From Paulownia fortunei (lineage: Eukaryota > Streptophyta > Magnoliopsida > Lamiales > Paulowniaceae): a DNA stretch of 64,000 nt. This document shows positions 12,229 to 24,073 of the stretch, in pieces; the stretch's first letter is position 1; every line of letters begins with the position of its first letter. The notes under the pieces are model-generated. The model worked only from the letters and a program-made list of their open reading frames with translations, searched no databases and was not told the origin of the DNA. The position numbers and the translations under genes are program-made. The stretch is taken from contig CM033110.1 in NCBI GenBank assembly GCA_019321725.1, positions 15,369,278-15,433,277 on the forward strand, in the 5' to 3' direction.

Positions 12229-12879
12229 TAGTAAGTAACACGTTTGTCGAATTAATGATATTATTTAATAATTTATTTAAATAAAATTAAGATATTATAA
12301 GATACTTTATAAATTAAAAAATATTAAATAAAAATATAATTAATAAAAAATAAAATATTTTAAAGTATTTCATAATTAACTATTGATCGATATTATATTA
12401 CAACAAAGCAAGATATTTTTTATCAACCATACTTTGTAAATGTTACTTGTTTTCTATAAATTGGAGAAATAACGACAAATTGAAAGAATATAAGTGTTAA
12501 GTAAGATAAATAATTAATATTAAAAAATATCTCTTTTACAAACATTAATAAAATTATAATTTAATTATATTTCTTCTTTAACGACAAATACATGTGGAAC
12601 TAAGTGAAATAATTAGGGTATAAGATTAAAAATTAAGTAAAATATAGATTGTTAAATATTGAATTTTTTTTCACATTACATGATTGTTAGATATCAGAAC
12701 TTTGTACTACGATGAACTTATTTCAATGTTTTGTTTTTCTAATAAAAATAGAATATTAGTTACTACTAATAATATATAATATTACTTAAAAAAAATATTT
12801 GTACATATACTCAAAATTTATCTATACACAATATGTTTAGTCTATATTTTTCTCTTACATTTGAAATGTTTTGTTTAAT

Positions 12880-14560
12880 CAACTATTGGTTATAGATATT
12901 GAAGTTACTTTGAAGAGTGCAACATATAATTGGCCATAAAAAGCCATTGAATTAGGCAAATAAGATCAAACCCAAAGTTTCAAAAAATAATTAAAACTCC
13001 AACATTTAGAATTGTTTATTCTTGAGTCTTTTTTATTGTCATTACACAACAAAATGGATAATCTTCATTTTCAGTTAGCAAAAGTGTCACTTTAGGTATA
13101 AAGACATATAATATATTGTCCAAACATAATATCTTCATCAATTATGTTATTCTTGAAGTCCTACATATCATTCTTGTACCATTACTCAATTTATTTTATA
13201 GGTCCAGATACCTCAAAAGGGACAATTTTTTTTTAACACCAACTTATGAGAAGGCAAGCCATTTGGAGTTAAAGAGTTTAAAATGTTATCTTCATAATAG
13301 TAATTTGTGTCATCAATAGCTTTTTCAAAACTATTAAAAGTTCTTGTTTTCTATGCTCAACTTGTCATGTAATGAGTTAAGTGGATATTCTTATTTAAGG
13401 TTGGAAAAATAGCCCTAATAAGTCGTAATATTGAGTTTTTTTCATTGTCATACTCAATAGTCATCTTTTCTGAAATTTTGATGTCACTTTTAATATCACT
13501 TGGTTTCTCACATTTTCCAACTCTAAGTAAGAATTTATTGAATTTTAGATTATTCCTCGACTCATATTTACTAACAAAGTATTTTTTTTTTATTTTGGGC
13601 CACAAATATAATTTTACCAAACTTGTAAAAATAATTTGATAGATTTTTGCCCTACGAACAATTGGTAATACTTATCTAATTTTTTTACAAAAAACTACCA
13701 CTTTTCCACCAAAATCCTCTACATTTTCCATTACGTCTTTCCATAGTTTATTAACATTTTTAATAGCTATCGTTTTATTATTGGTGTTTCATCCCATAAA
13801 AATAGTTATATTTTACGTAATAGCTTTACAACCCTACTATGTTTAGACATAACACACTCACTTGATTCAATTATATCTAATTATATTTTTGAAGTAAGAA
13901 TGTGTTGTTTTAACCTCTGACATTATTACAACAACAACTCTATATATTGTAAGTACAAGTGCAATTTGATTTTTGGATCTAAAATGAGTTAACGATGCAT
14001 GATATAATTTTTTTTTTCGTATTCCACCTGATCCATCAATAAAGAAACTCTTGCCTTTTTAGATGCAATCTAAGATCATTAAAAAAGTTTTATATTATAC
14101 AAAACTCAACTTTAGTTGTGCTTTATAATATTTTAAAGGTATTTCTACTAACAATTTATCTTGTATCTTTTTTGAAAAAATATTGTCTATGTTATCTATA
14201 TCAATAGGAATGTTTAAAAGATCATATGAACTAATACTTTTTTTCCATGTTCTCCAATATAAAATTCAAACTTTTTAAAATTTTGGCAACTTGCAATTCA
14301 ATTGAGATTTCTAATTCTCTTTTGAAATCTTTAAACATTGGTATGGATCTCAAATAACTTTCACATCTGTTGGTACACAATATACACCCTTATCGACTCT
14401 ATGGTAAATTTCAGATAACTCGACCAGATATTTCACAGTAAAAATGCTTATAAAGCTAGCAATATCATGTACTCCAACAAGCAAATCTAAAATCATGTTT
14501 GATGGTTAATTGCGTTTTGTTTTTCAAGTTTAGCATAATGATGAATATCAATAACTATGA
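12880..14560 (-). pseudogene. Broken Helitron PIF1-like helicase
   Basis: Translated fragments on the minus strand match successive helicase landmarks in the right order. A Walker A remnant (FFIDGSGGIRK, about 14060 down to 14020) comes first. A late motif VMTIKKTQE, corresponding to the family's MTINKSQGQ, lies near 13060-13030. GQLYVALFKVTS, matching the family's GQLYVALSRVTS, lies at 12940-12905. These are separated by stops and frame changes, so no full protein can be made. PIF1-family helicases unwind DNA during Helitron rolling-circle transposition. The C-terminal half is better preserved than the N-terminal half. Confidence 0.75.
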
Positions 14561-14749
14561 AATCATGCAGTTAATGTATATAAATGATGATACTTATAAC
14601 TTTTATAATTTTATTTATTGTGATTTTATTAACTAACAATATATATAAACTTGAGAGAAAAAAGATGAATTAAAATTAAAATGAAAAAATTAAGTTTTAA
14701 AAAAATATATAAAATAAGGTATTACAAAAAAAAAATTGCACTTGACATT

Positions 14750-15000
14750 GCAACTGAAAATTCGGTATATATCGAAGTCGAACAAAAAAATTTGATTTGA
14801 TATTTAATTTTACTTTGATTTTATTTTTTTATTCTAATTTATCGAACTATACCAAATATCGAATTTAATTTTTATAAATTATTAAATATTTTTTATATCT
14901 TATTTTATATTTATTAGTTAATTTTGTACTTTTTTTCTTTCTTTTAACTTACCAAACTAAAAATAATAAATTCAAAATACAATTAGATTTTGTAAAGAAA
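14750..15000. repeat. Dispersed repeat, copy 1 of 3
   Basis: An AT-rich block beginning near TTCGGTATATATCG and containing TTATCGAAC, then ACTAAAAATAATAAATTCAAA at its end. The same order of landmarks recurs near 16475-16660 and 17285-17540. No coding potential. Confidence 0.65.
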
Positions 15001-16119
15001 TGAAAATAAAGAAGAAATTGAGCTGAAATTATGTTATATATAGCTTTGTAGTACTGTAATTATAGACATAATAATATTTTATTTCTATTAGATTACCATA
15101 AAAAAATTTATTGTTAATTTAATTTTACCCCTCCTACATATACTTTTTTAAAAACTCCAATTATCTATCAATTTTATAATTTATTCAGTAGAATAATATG
15201 TAAAAGAATAAAGAAATACATAAGTAAATGTAGTATAAAAGTTTTTTGATTTTAATGAAATATATTTTCTTTTTTAACATATTTATGTCGAAATGCAATG
15301 ATTCAGCATAAAGATTCATACAACTTATTTTTACCATGTTTGATTTTATTTTGTTGAATTTTTTTAGGCTCCGTTAGGTTTTATTTCCAGTCGTTTTGAG
15401 GAGAATATTCTAGAAAAATGTATTATGGGAAGTGAGATTAGAAAATGTGTACAAAATAAAAATGTGTATTTTGTTTTGACAAATGATACGATATATTTTG
15501 AATGACATTTTCAATTATAGATCAATATTATTTTGTAATAGTTAATGAAAGACATTTAACTATAAATATGTTGTCAATATTATTATATTGTAATTAGTGA
15601 TAGTTTAAGGTATATGATTATCTCGCTCTCCAAGTGTGCTTGTTCCCCCCTTCTTCCTTACCCTAACAACTCTAATTGGTGGAGTCTACAGAATGACTTT
15701 CAATATTGTAATAAATAATCTGGTATTTTGGGGGAAAATCTCATTCCCAAAAAATGCAAGTAAGGAACACTTTTTCATATCCAAAAAAGAAAATAATATT
15801 TGGAAGAAAAGCAGGAAGAGAAAACCAATCAAAACTATAATATTGGAACTCATAATAAACTATTATAAATAAAATTCATTAGATTAAATAATCAACCCAA
15901 TTTTTTATTTTTTTTTATGAAGTGACTCAATGAGTAATTTAACATAAATTTCAAAAGTGAAAAAAAAATTACTAAATCAAATATCATTCAATTGCAACTG
16001 GACGGACTACTATTATTACAACAATAAAATATAAGTTAAATGATTAAAATAAATTTTGAATTTTGTGCGTAAAATGTGTAAAATATAAGGATAACATCGC
16101 TTTTGGAATATGACTTTAT

Positions 16120-17600
16120 AATTGGTAAACATGATATAAAATTTAGATGTGAGTGACTTGAGAAAACAAATGTTAGAAGAATCAAATATTTCATCAATTG
16201 ATGTAATTATTTTCATATTCCCAACACAGAAAAAATACACTTTTAGTCTGATAGTTTATGGAGGCCCTGCAAATTTAGTCCCATGATTCAAAAAAATTAA
16301 ATTTAGGTCATAAATGAACTTTAGGTTTTGCTGTATTCTATTTTTTTTAGAATGTGGAATAACCAATATTATAAATATGACAGTGGAATGTGTTTTTGAA
16401 TTAATTTATTTTCACATTAATTTTAATAATCTAATTAGACTAGATATTGTGATGTATAATTTCATAAAAATGTAGTATTCGGTTTGATTTTAATTTTTTA
16501 TTTTGATTTATCGACTCATACAAAATATCGAGTTTTAATTTTTATAAATTTTATAAATAGTTGTCATATCTGATTTTATATTTATTAATTAATCTTATAC
16601 TTTTTTTCTTAATTTTAACCAAACTAAAAATAATAAATTCAAAATATAATTAGATTTTGTTATTTAATTTGAATATTTATTTTTTTAAAAAAATTATTTA
16701 ACAAAATCATTGAATCGAAAATTGACAAAAGATAAAACAAAAGGTAAAATAGTTATAAATAATTTCCACACATGTTTTCAAAAGAAATTAGCAAATTGGT
16801 AAAAATAATATAAAATTCAGATATGGATGCCTTGATAAAGCATATGTCAAAGGAATCAAATATGCTATTAATTGATGTAATTATTTTGTTTTCTTCAAAC
16901 ACTGGAAAATATACTTTTAGTCTCATAGTTCAGAAGGTCTTACAAATTTAATCTCATAATTTAGAAAATATCCAATGTTAGTCATGAATGCACTTTAATA
17001 TATAGGTTTTGCATTCTATTTTTTTTTCAATAAGTGGAATAACCAAATTATAAATACAATACTGAAATGTACCTTCAATATAAAAAAATAAATGTTATTT
17101 CCCACATTAATTTTAATGAATATTAGATTGGATATTGTGAGGTATATTTATTTTATTCAAATAGATATATTTCACAATAAAATAATATTTATATAGTGTG
17201 TCATATTTTTTTCTATTCTAATTCAATGTGACTTTTTATAGAGGATGACAACAATTCGATAAACCAACCTAATCAAATTGAAACTGAAAACTCGGTATTT
17301 ATCAAAGTCGAAAAAAATTGATTTATATTATTTATTTTTTTTCAAAAAAAATTGGTATTTGGCTTAATTTTGGTGTTTAATTTTTTTGATTTATCGAACC
17401 AGACCCAATATCAAATTTTAATTTTTACAAATTTTATAAATAATTTTTATATCTTATTTTATATTTATTAATTATTTTTTACTTTTTTTTTAATTTCAAC
17501 TTACCAAACTAAAAATAATAAATTCAAAATTCAATTAGATTTTTTTATTTAACTATTAATTTTTTTATTTTAATTATTTTTTTAACAAATTAATTGAATC
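16120..17600. repeat. Diverged tandem duplication, period about 670 bp
   Basis: Two head-to-tail units share landmarks in order. TTGGTAAA lies at 16121 and 16796, GAATCAAATAT at 16180 and 16852, and TTGATGTAATTATTTT at 16198 and 16872. ACTTTTAGTCT is at 16240 and 16914. GGAATAACCAA recurs near 16355 and 17036. CCAAACTAAAAATAATAAATT recurs near 16620 and 17504. The copies have diverged by substitutions and small indels. Both lie inside the Helitron, so duplication probably followed or accompanied its insertion. Non-coding. Confidence 0.75.
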
Positions 17601-17903
17601 AAAATATGAACACATAAATGGATAAAAGAGAAAACAAAAGGCAAAATACTTATAAATATAATTTTCACACATATTTTTTGAAATATCAAATAAATGAAAG
17701 TACACTTTGCCTTGGATTTTTGGTGTTCTGTTATTGCAATTATTTTATAACCTTATTGACTAATTAAATAAATAAGCATTATTTATTCCAAAATTATATA
17801 TTTATTAAATTACATAACTATCATTAAAATTAGTAATATTAAAAAGGTATTTTAGTCGGAATAAAAATTATAAAAAATATTCACATTTTTATAATAGTAT
17901 AGA

Positions 17904-18180
17904 TATACGGTCACTCAAAAGCAAAAGCGAGAAAGTTGAAAAGGAAAAGGAAAAGCGAGTGAACATATATATATATATATATATATACAACATACATATA
18001 TATGTGTGTGTGTGTGTTGTGTGTATAAAAGCTTTGTTTAGATGACCTAATCAAAAACTTAGGCCAAATATTGAAAATTAGTTTGTTAGGAAAAATTATT
18101 TTTAGATTTTGTTGATGATAATTAGGCTAAGTATAAGATACCAAAACTTTTATAATTTTCTATTTTGTTATAAAAATCTG
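17904..18180. other. Linker with pyrimidine-purine tract and TA/TG microsatellites
   Basis: Contains a purine-rich stretch (17918-17960), an (AT)n run at 17964-17989 and a (TG)n run at about 18003-18024. AGAAAGTTGAAAAGGAAAAG at 17924-17945 is the reverse complement of a tract at about 12172-12192 on the other side of the Helitron. Confidence 0.7.
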
Positions 18181-18238
18181 TAACGACTACTTCAGTTAAC
18201 TAACTGTTCATCAACTAAATATGATTCAATAGTCAATA

Positions 18239-18440
18239 GTGGAGTCACAAACTTAGCTGAAGAGTTCACTTAGGAGTGAAGCATGTAGCAGCTAAGTATG
18301 GTTCGCTAGTGCAGTATTGGATTCACAAACTTAGTTGAAGAACTCACTTAGGAGTGCAGCATGTAGCCAAGTAAAGACGGAATTGGTTACTTAAGGTATA
18401 GCTTAGTAATGTATTAGTGGAGTCAAACACTGAGTTGAAA
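18239..18440 (+). repeat. 78-bp direct repeats upstream of the pararetroviral promoter
   Basis: GGAGTCACAAACTTAG starts at 18241 and GGATTCACAAACTTAG at 18319, each followed by a near-identical CACTTAGGAGTG and GCATGTAGC. A third partial copy, GGAGTCAAACACTGAG, starts at 18419. They lie about 270-450 bp upstream of the TATA box, the position where pararetroviral enhancers usually sit. Enhancer function is inference. Confidence 0.7.
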
Positions 18441-18691
18441 AGATGTTAAATTGAGTTGTTTCAATTTAGTTATATTTAAAGACGAAATTAATTACTCAAA
18501 GAACGTTCCATTGAGTTCATTCAATAATTATGACGTGGAGAATAATTTAATTTAAATGGACACAAATCTCTAAAAAGCGTCATTTTAGTACTAGAAAGAA
18601 TATTGACAACTGCAAAATAACGAAAAATCAAGATAAGGAAGATAGATGCACAGATGGACAAAGAGTATTGACGGATAGATTTTTTTACACC

Positions 18692-18700
18692 TATAAATAG
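18692..18700 (+). promoter_or_regulatory. TATA box of the pararetrovirus remnant
   Basis: CTATAAATAGAGGAAGAAG is a strong TATA element followed by a purine-rich start region. It sits downstream of the direct repeats and upstream of a long leader ending at a primer-site remnant, as in caulimovirid genomic promoters. Whether it still drives transcription is unknown. Confidence 0.55.
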
Positions 18701-19440
18701 AGGAAGAAGAACATTTGAAGACAACTCATGATTTTGCAACTTTGGATTCAAAAATAAGTGTGATACCCTGAAAGCATTCGAAGCAGATCACTCGCTTAGC
18801 ACACTTACATTTTTCATTAAGAGTAGAGTGTGCTGAAAATTTTTCTTTTTTTTTAATTGAAATACACTTGTAGCTTTTAGAAGTTTAGCAAGCTTTGTAT
18901 AGGCTAGTTAAAGAAAGTCGACTCTTGTGTATGGTAACTCAAGAAGCATCAATTGAGCTTTGCGTAGGTCGATTGATAGGGAAGGGAATAGGTTGAAGTT
19001 TGTGTTACTTGACTTTTGTAACTAGAAATAGGACTTGTAAAGTTTTTGGAACTCTAATCAATTCCTCTAGGATTTTAAAAAGAGTGAAATAGAAGAATTA
19101 TACAATCTTTGAACCACTATAAATTTGAGTTTTTTTTACTTCATTGCCTTTTCAATTTCATTACTTTAATAAAGTTGCATTAACATTCAACAGTTTTCTC
19201 ATAAAACTTTCTAAAAAGAACATTGTTGCTCCAAATCAAACATTTTCACTTCTTTCCAAGGTGTGCCAAAACGGATCACTCAAGCAGAACTTAATGATTA
19301 ATTGGTTAAGTAAACTTATAGTTAGTAGAGTAAAATTTTTATTTGAGGAGCGAAATAAGTGAAAAAAATTTCGAAGAAAATTTCTAAAGGTTCATTTTAC
19401 CCCTCTTCCTCTATATCTTTTAATACCATTTCTGAAACCG

Positions 19441-19461
19441 ACAAGTGATATCAAACAAGTT
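19441..19461 (+). other. Decayed reverse-transcription primer-binding site
   Basis: AAGTGATATCAAACAAG resembles the plant initiator Met-tRNA complement TGGTATCAGAGC with a few substitutions. It lies between the leader and the first coding remnants, where a caulimovirid primer site belongs. Confidence 0.45.
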
Positions 19462-20269
19462 GATTTTTGAAACTATAATTTTCAAATCTAATCAATTTGA
19501 ATCTTGATCTAAAACACCGCTTTTGCGAATCTTTTCAACATGATAATTTTTGAGAGCATGTCGTCATCTAAGATATCTATGTTTTCTAGTAAAGAATATG
19601 AAGATTGAAAGATTCAAATGCAGAGTCATTAAGAAAGGAACCATTGGTTGATAAAATTAGTCAAATAAATTATGTACCAAAGCCAAGAGTAGAGTAGACT
19701 CCTGATGAAAACCTACTATTTCAAGACTACCAACAAGGTTATTTCAACAAAATAAAGAAATTTAATATAGTGAAAGAGATCTGGTAGATAATCACAATGA
19801 TCTGCAAAGTCACGGATCAGAAAAATTGTACTAGCAATACTGAAGTTTAAAAACTTCAAGTTAAAACTTTAAGAAATGTTAAAAAAACTCGATGAAAGAT
19901 TTATAAGTCTCGTCATTGAGCTCACATCACTAGATAATGATAAAAAAAAAAAAAATTCTTCATTTTAGTATGGAGTAATCATCAACCAAATCAATCTCTC
20001 TCGTTGGATTGAAATTATGATATGATCTTTGATTAAAAAATTTCAATTAAAAAAATAAAGTCTTACAACTTGTAAATAATCAGGTACTTGATGTAAACAG
20101 ATTGATTTTCAAAAAAATCCATTCACCATCTCATAAAATGAAATCGTCAATTAAAACACACCATAAGCACAAATCCTTAAAAGATAACCCCGATACATAA
20201 TTCTCAACAAACCTCCCACACAAAACCTTACAAAAGGTCTCAAAGGAGATACTTTTCAACAAAAAAGAA

Positions 20270-22030
20270 AATTATTATCTGTCATAATTGCGGAAACCTG
20301 AACATTACGTCTCCATCTATAGAATAAGGCAAAGAATTCAAGAACTCCAACTTAATGAAGAAATAACCAATTATCTTTTGAGTCTTGTTAACGAAGAACA
20401 ATCAAAATTCACTAAGACAGAAAATGAACCTTCTCCATATGGGGAACAAGTAAACAAATCCAACTAGAAGAAATTGAATCTTGTTCCGATGAAGCTTCTA
20501 GAGGAACAGAATTAGACCAGTCAAGTGGCTTGTGTGAAGAATGTCCTCCTAGATCTGTTTCTATAACAAGAAAATTGCCACCTTTCAACCTTAATTTAAT
20601 TGACAAAATTGAGGATTATGAAATAAAAAAAAAAAAAAATCTCCACCAATTACAATATATGATCTCCAAAAATGGAGAAACCTCCAAACCAAAACATAAT
20701 TCAAAGACATCATGAATAAGTTCAATTCTCAAAAAATTAATAGAGTTTGCTTTTTTTGATTTACAATAAGAGATTAATCATCTCAAACAAGAAATCAAAA
20801 AACTTAAAACCAATAATGAACATATCAAACAAGATGTGTTGATCCTCAAAATATAATATGAATCCAAAAGGATACAAACAAGGAGAGTAAATCACAAGAA
20901 GAAGAATTTTTTTGTTCACTTTCTTTCAAGAATATCTTATCAAAAATGGTATGTCAAAATCAAGTTAGTCATTAAGGACTTCAAACTTGAGGCCATAACA
21001 CTTATGGATTCAAGAGTATGCATGAACTGACTCCTCCAAAACACTTTGAGAAAAAAAAAAATGGCTTTCTACTGCAAATACTACAAGCCTCAAGATTAAT
21101 TTCAAGCTTTCTATAGGATTTGTTTTAAAAAAACTAATTTTGTTCTTGTCAAATATTCAAATACTCCCATAATCATAGAAAATTCATTTTTACAATTGCT
21201 TTATCCAATTCAGGTCGATTGCAAAAGAACTCAAACTTGTTTCATGGGTAAATAAATTATTTCTCAATTTCAATTTTCTTTACTCTGAGAGACATAAAAA
21301 TCATCTAAGACACTTCAGTTTTTGAAGATTTAATTCATAGAAAAGAAAAACAGATTCTTTGCCTAAAATACTTCTCATCATAAAGTTGAAAGACAGGTTA
21401 GCAAAAATTCAAAAAATTTCAAAAACAACTAGGAGAACAAGTTGGTTTAGATTTGCCCAATGCTTTCTGCCAAAGAAAGATACACATTATTACTCTCCCT
21501 TATGAACCATATGTCAACTACCAAAGTCAGATCAATACACATGAATCAAGAACTCTAAAAGTAAATCCAAAAACTCCTTAATAAAAAGATATTTCGTCCT
21601 TCAAAATCTCTTTGGTCCTGCTCCGCTTTCTGTGTTCAGAAAAATGCTGAACTAGAGAGTGGACTCCAAGACTTGTAATCAACTGCAAGCCCCTCAATAA
21701 AGTCTTTAAGTAAGTTAGATATCCTATTCCTAACAAATTTGATCTCCTCAAAAGACTATACAAAGCTTAAATACTTTCAAAATTTAATATGAAATCTACG
21801 TTCTAGCAAATACATATTGATGAAAAAGACAAATATAAAATAACTTTTACAGATTCTCTCAGCTGATTTGAATGGAATGTTATGTTATGTTATTCGGCCT
21901 AAAAAAATGCACCTTCTAAATTTCAGAAGATAATGAATGATATTTTCTCATCTTTCTAAATTGTTTATATTAGTGGTGTGTTTGTTTTTAGTGAATCTAT
22001 AGAGAAACAATGGAAACATCTACAAATCAA
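20270..22030 (+). pseudogene. Broken pararetroviral polyprotein region (CCHC, protease, reverse transcriptase)
   Basis: Short translated patches in shifting plus-strand frames correspond to a CCHC zinc-binding remnant (about 20276-20312), an aspartic protease domain whose active-site triplet is already altered (about 20950-21230), and the first half of a reverse transcriptase (about 21440-22030). The catalytic YxDD segment is not intact: its region (about 21960-21990) has missing or substituted residues. Many stops and frame changes. Such a polyprotein normally packages and copies viral DNA; this copy cannot. Confidence 0.6.
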
Positions 22031-22099
22031 TTGTTTTTACTGTGTTTGCTTTTACACGCCACAATTGTTCATATGAATTGTTTGTTTATATAAGACCAT

Positions 22100-22689
22100 G
22101 TGACATGTCCTACCTACTTCTAAAATCAAATTTACAGTTCATACAATCTGATTCTTAGTGGAAAAGTTAAAAAGAGGGTGATATCTTGTTCTGGTCATTG
22201 CATCATTAAATAGACTTGGCATTTACCATTGCCTTAGTTCAATGTTTTTGTTCTACAAAATTGTCTTCTAGTTTTATAGGTGGAGATAAGAAACACATTG
22301 TAGCTCCCCCCAGAATGGCTTCTTCCAGCCATTCAGGTTCGTTTCATCCCTTTGAGATGCGTAAACAATCAATAACTCATTGAATGACTATAATTTTATG
22401 AATCATGAAAGATATTTTTGTGCATTTGCAGATCTTTTATGAAATATTCATTAAAGAAATACTTAATGAGTTTATGGTAATGCGAAGCAAATTAGTAGTT
22501 GAAGTACTTTTCTGATGTTGGAATTGTGTAGAGCGAGCATGTCAAAAAATTTCTCTAAAAGTTATATAACCACTTACGGATAATAACTTCTTTTTTACTT
22601 GTTTGTAATTGTAAAATTATTATTCGACTCTACTGATTAAAAATTCTAAAGTTGTTACATAAAGGTTAATTTGTAATTATGCATTTTTT
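22100..22689 (+). repeat. Diverged tandem array, unit 1 left part (interrupted by the Copia element)
   Basis: This block shares ordered landmarks with 32500-33400: GAGGGTGATATCTTGTT here versus GAGGGTGAGATCTTATT; TTTTTGTGCATTTGCAGAT versus TTTTTGTGCATGTACAGAT; GATAATAACTTCTTTTTT versus GATAATAACTTCTTTTTTTG; CATAAAGGTTAATTT in both. The unit is split at 22690 by the Copia insertion and resumes at 31449. No coding frame is evident. Confidence 0.7.
22685..22689. other. Target-site duplication, left
   Basis: TTTTT directly outside the left LTR, matched by TTTTT at 31444-31448. Five-base duplications are usual for Copia integrases. Being a homopolymer, the match alone is weak, but the LTR boundaries place it exactly. 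Confidence 0.65.
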
Positions 22690-24059
22690 TGTTAGCCAAG
22701 GACAGGATTGTTCAATCATAAAAATTAATTTTCTATGATTCAAACATCCCGCCTTAGGATCTTTGATCACAATGCGTATTTAATCGAAACTGATTAATTG
22801 GTTAAGAAAAAGCTTAGAAATATTACCTCAATAATGATTTCTACAATAATCTTTCATCTGATATTAATGGTGCCACCCTTCAAACCTCCTCTGGTGTTCT
22901 CTCAAGAACTTTTAAAACTGCACTCTTATTTATGTGTGTGTGGGCACAACGATGAAACTTGAATATAAACCAATTTAGGAATCCTGGAGAAAATAGAATT
23001 CTTATCTGACAAGAATTCAGGAATCTTATCTGATAAGATCTTTTCCTATCCCAAATTTATGCAGTTTTAATAAATTACAACTCTTATAATTTAACCAGTC
23101 CTTATACCGGAGCCACCAAAGGGACCTGATCGGACCCAATTAGACTAAGCTCCAATAAATTAATTTTGACCCAGTCAACTCATGATTAGTCAAAATAATT
23201 TATTAATCTTGTTTCATTCCACTAAAGAAACGAGACTGCACTCTTAATCCAATTGAAATTACTGAAGCTAATAATCAATTATATATATCCTCTGATTTAT
23301 CGATCTTACATGTTACCCCTGTCGATCAACTGGAAAAATTGGAATAGGGTAAATTGACCAAAACGCCCCTTTTCCAATATTCATAAATGCTCAACTTTCA
23401 ACTTCTATCTGACAGTCTCATGTGGTCACATCACACAATTAATTCAACAATCAATGTTGAATTACTGAGCTCAGATTTTACTGTCTATAAGAAGAACTCG
23501 TGAGATCATGATCATACCTATAAAATAGGTGACGGATTCCATATTACGAATATATGTTCTCCGTTATTTCACTTTAATTCCCAAAATACTGAGATATTGA
23601 TCATCAATCTGATCTCACTCATTGGTACTTCAAGGAACTTCAAGTTAGTAATCGAAGTTCATTACTCGCTCAGGATTAAGGTGTCACGTACGACAATCAA
23701 GTGAAATTAAATCTGTGTGGTCAAATTACAATTTCAATTTCACGTGGTCCAATCCAATATATTGAAATGTATTTTTAATTTTATTACCAAGTCAAAGATA
23801 GACTTCTATAAAATTAAAACGATCTTGTCAAAATAAATTGCCCGCATTTATTTACCGATCGTGGACAATAATTCTTTGAATTGAATTATAAATTGAATCT
23901 TTTTGTGTTTAACAACTTAAACACTCAATTTATAATATCAAGACAATCCATGGACAAATGCAAGCTCAAAATGATTTATAAATAAATCAAAACAAATATT
24001 TTATTTCAAAATGTCATATTACATAATAATTTACTCAATGGGCGTAATATTATCCAACA
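22690..24059 (-). repeat. 3' LTR of the Copia element
   Basis: 1370 bp. On the minus strand it begins TGTTGGATAATATTACGCCC and ends TTGGCTAACA, with the canonical TG...CA ends. It matches 30061-31443 almost base for base. Confidence 0.95.
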
Positions 24060-24073
24060 ATCTCCCACTTGCC
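24060..24073 (-). other. Polypurine tract of the Copia element
   Basis: On the minus strand AAGTGGGAGAT lies directly before the 3' LTR (TGTTGG). It primes plus-strand DNA synthesis in LTR elements. It immediately follows the RNase H frame. Confidence 0.8.

Larger units (their letters stand above)
12228..17903 (-). mobile_element. Helitron, decayed, about 5.7 kb
   Basis: On the minus strand the element begins TCTATACTATTATAAAAATG (17903 downward) and ends ACTTACTAG at 12228, i.e. the TC start and CTAG end typical of plant Helitrons. The base before the start is A and the base after the end is T, matching insertion between A and T without target duplication. A broken PIF1-type helicase lies inside at 12880-14560. 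I do not recognise a Rep (rolling-circle nuclease) domain in the remainder. The hairpin expected near the CTAG end is weak or eroded. The rest is very AT-rich and contains duplicated blocks, so later insertions and duplications have probably lengthened it. Confidence 0.75.
18180..22040 (+). mobile_element. Decayed endogenous pararetrovirus (Caulimoviridae-like, petuvirus/florendovirus type)
   Basis: The order of remnants on the plus strand matches a plant pararetrovirus: upstream tandem repeats (18239-18440), a TATA box (18692), a leader of about 700 bp, a decayed Met-tRNA primer site (19441), a CCHC-type nucleic-acid-binding remnant (about 20276), an aspartic protease region (about 20950-21230) and a reverse transcriptase N-terminal half (about 21440-22030). 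All frames are shattered by stops and shifts, so it is not a functional virus. The copy stops within the reverse transcriptase; RNase H is absent. It abuts the tandem array at about 22050. The family placement is inference from the order and feel of the translated fragments and needs a database search. Confidence 0.65.
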
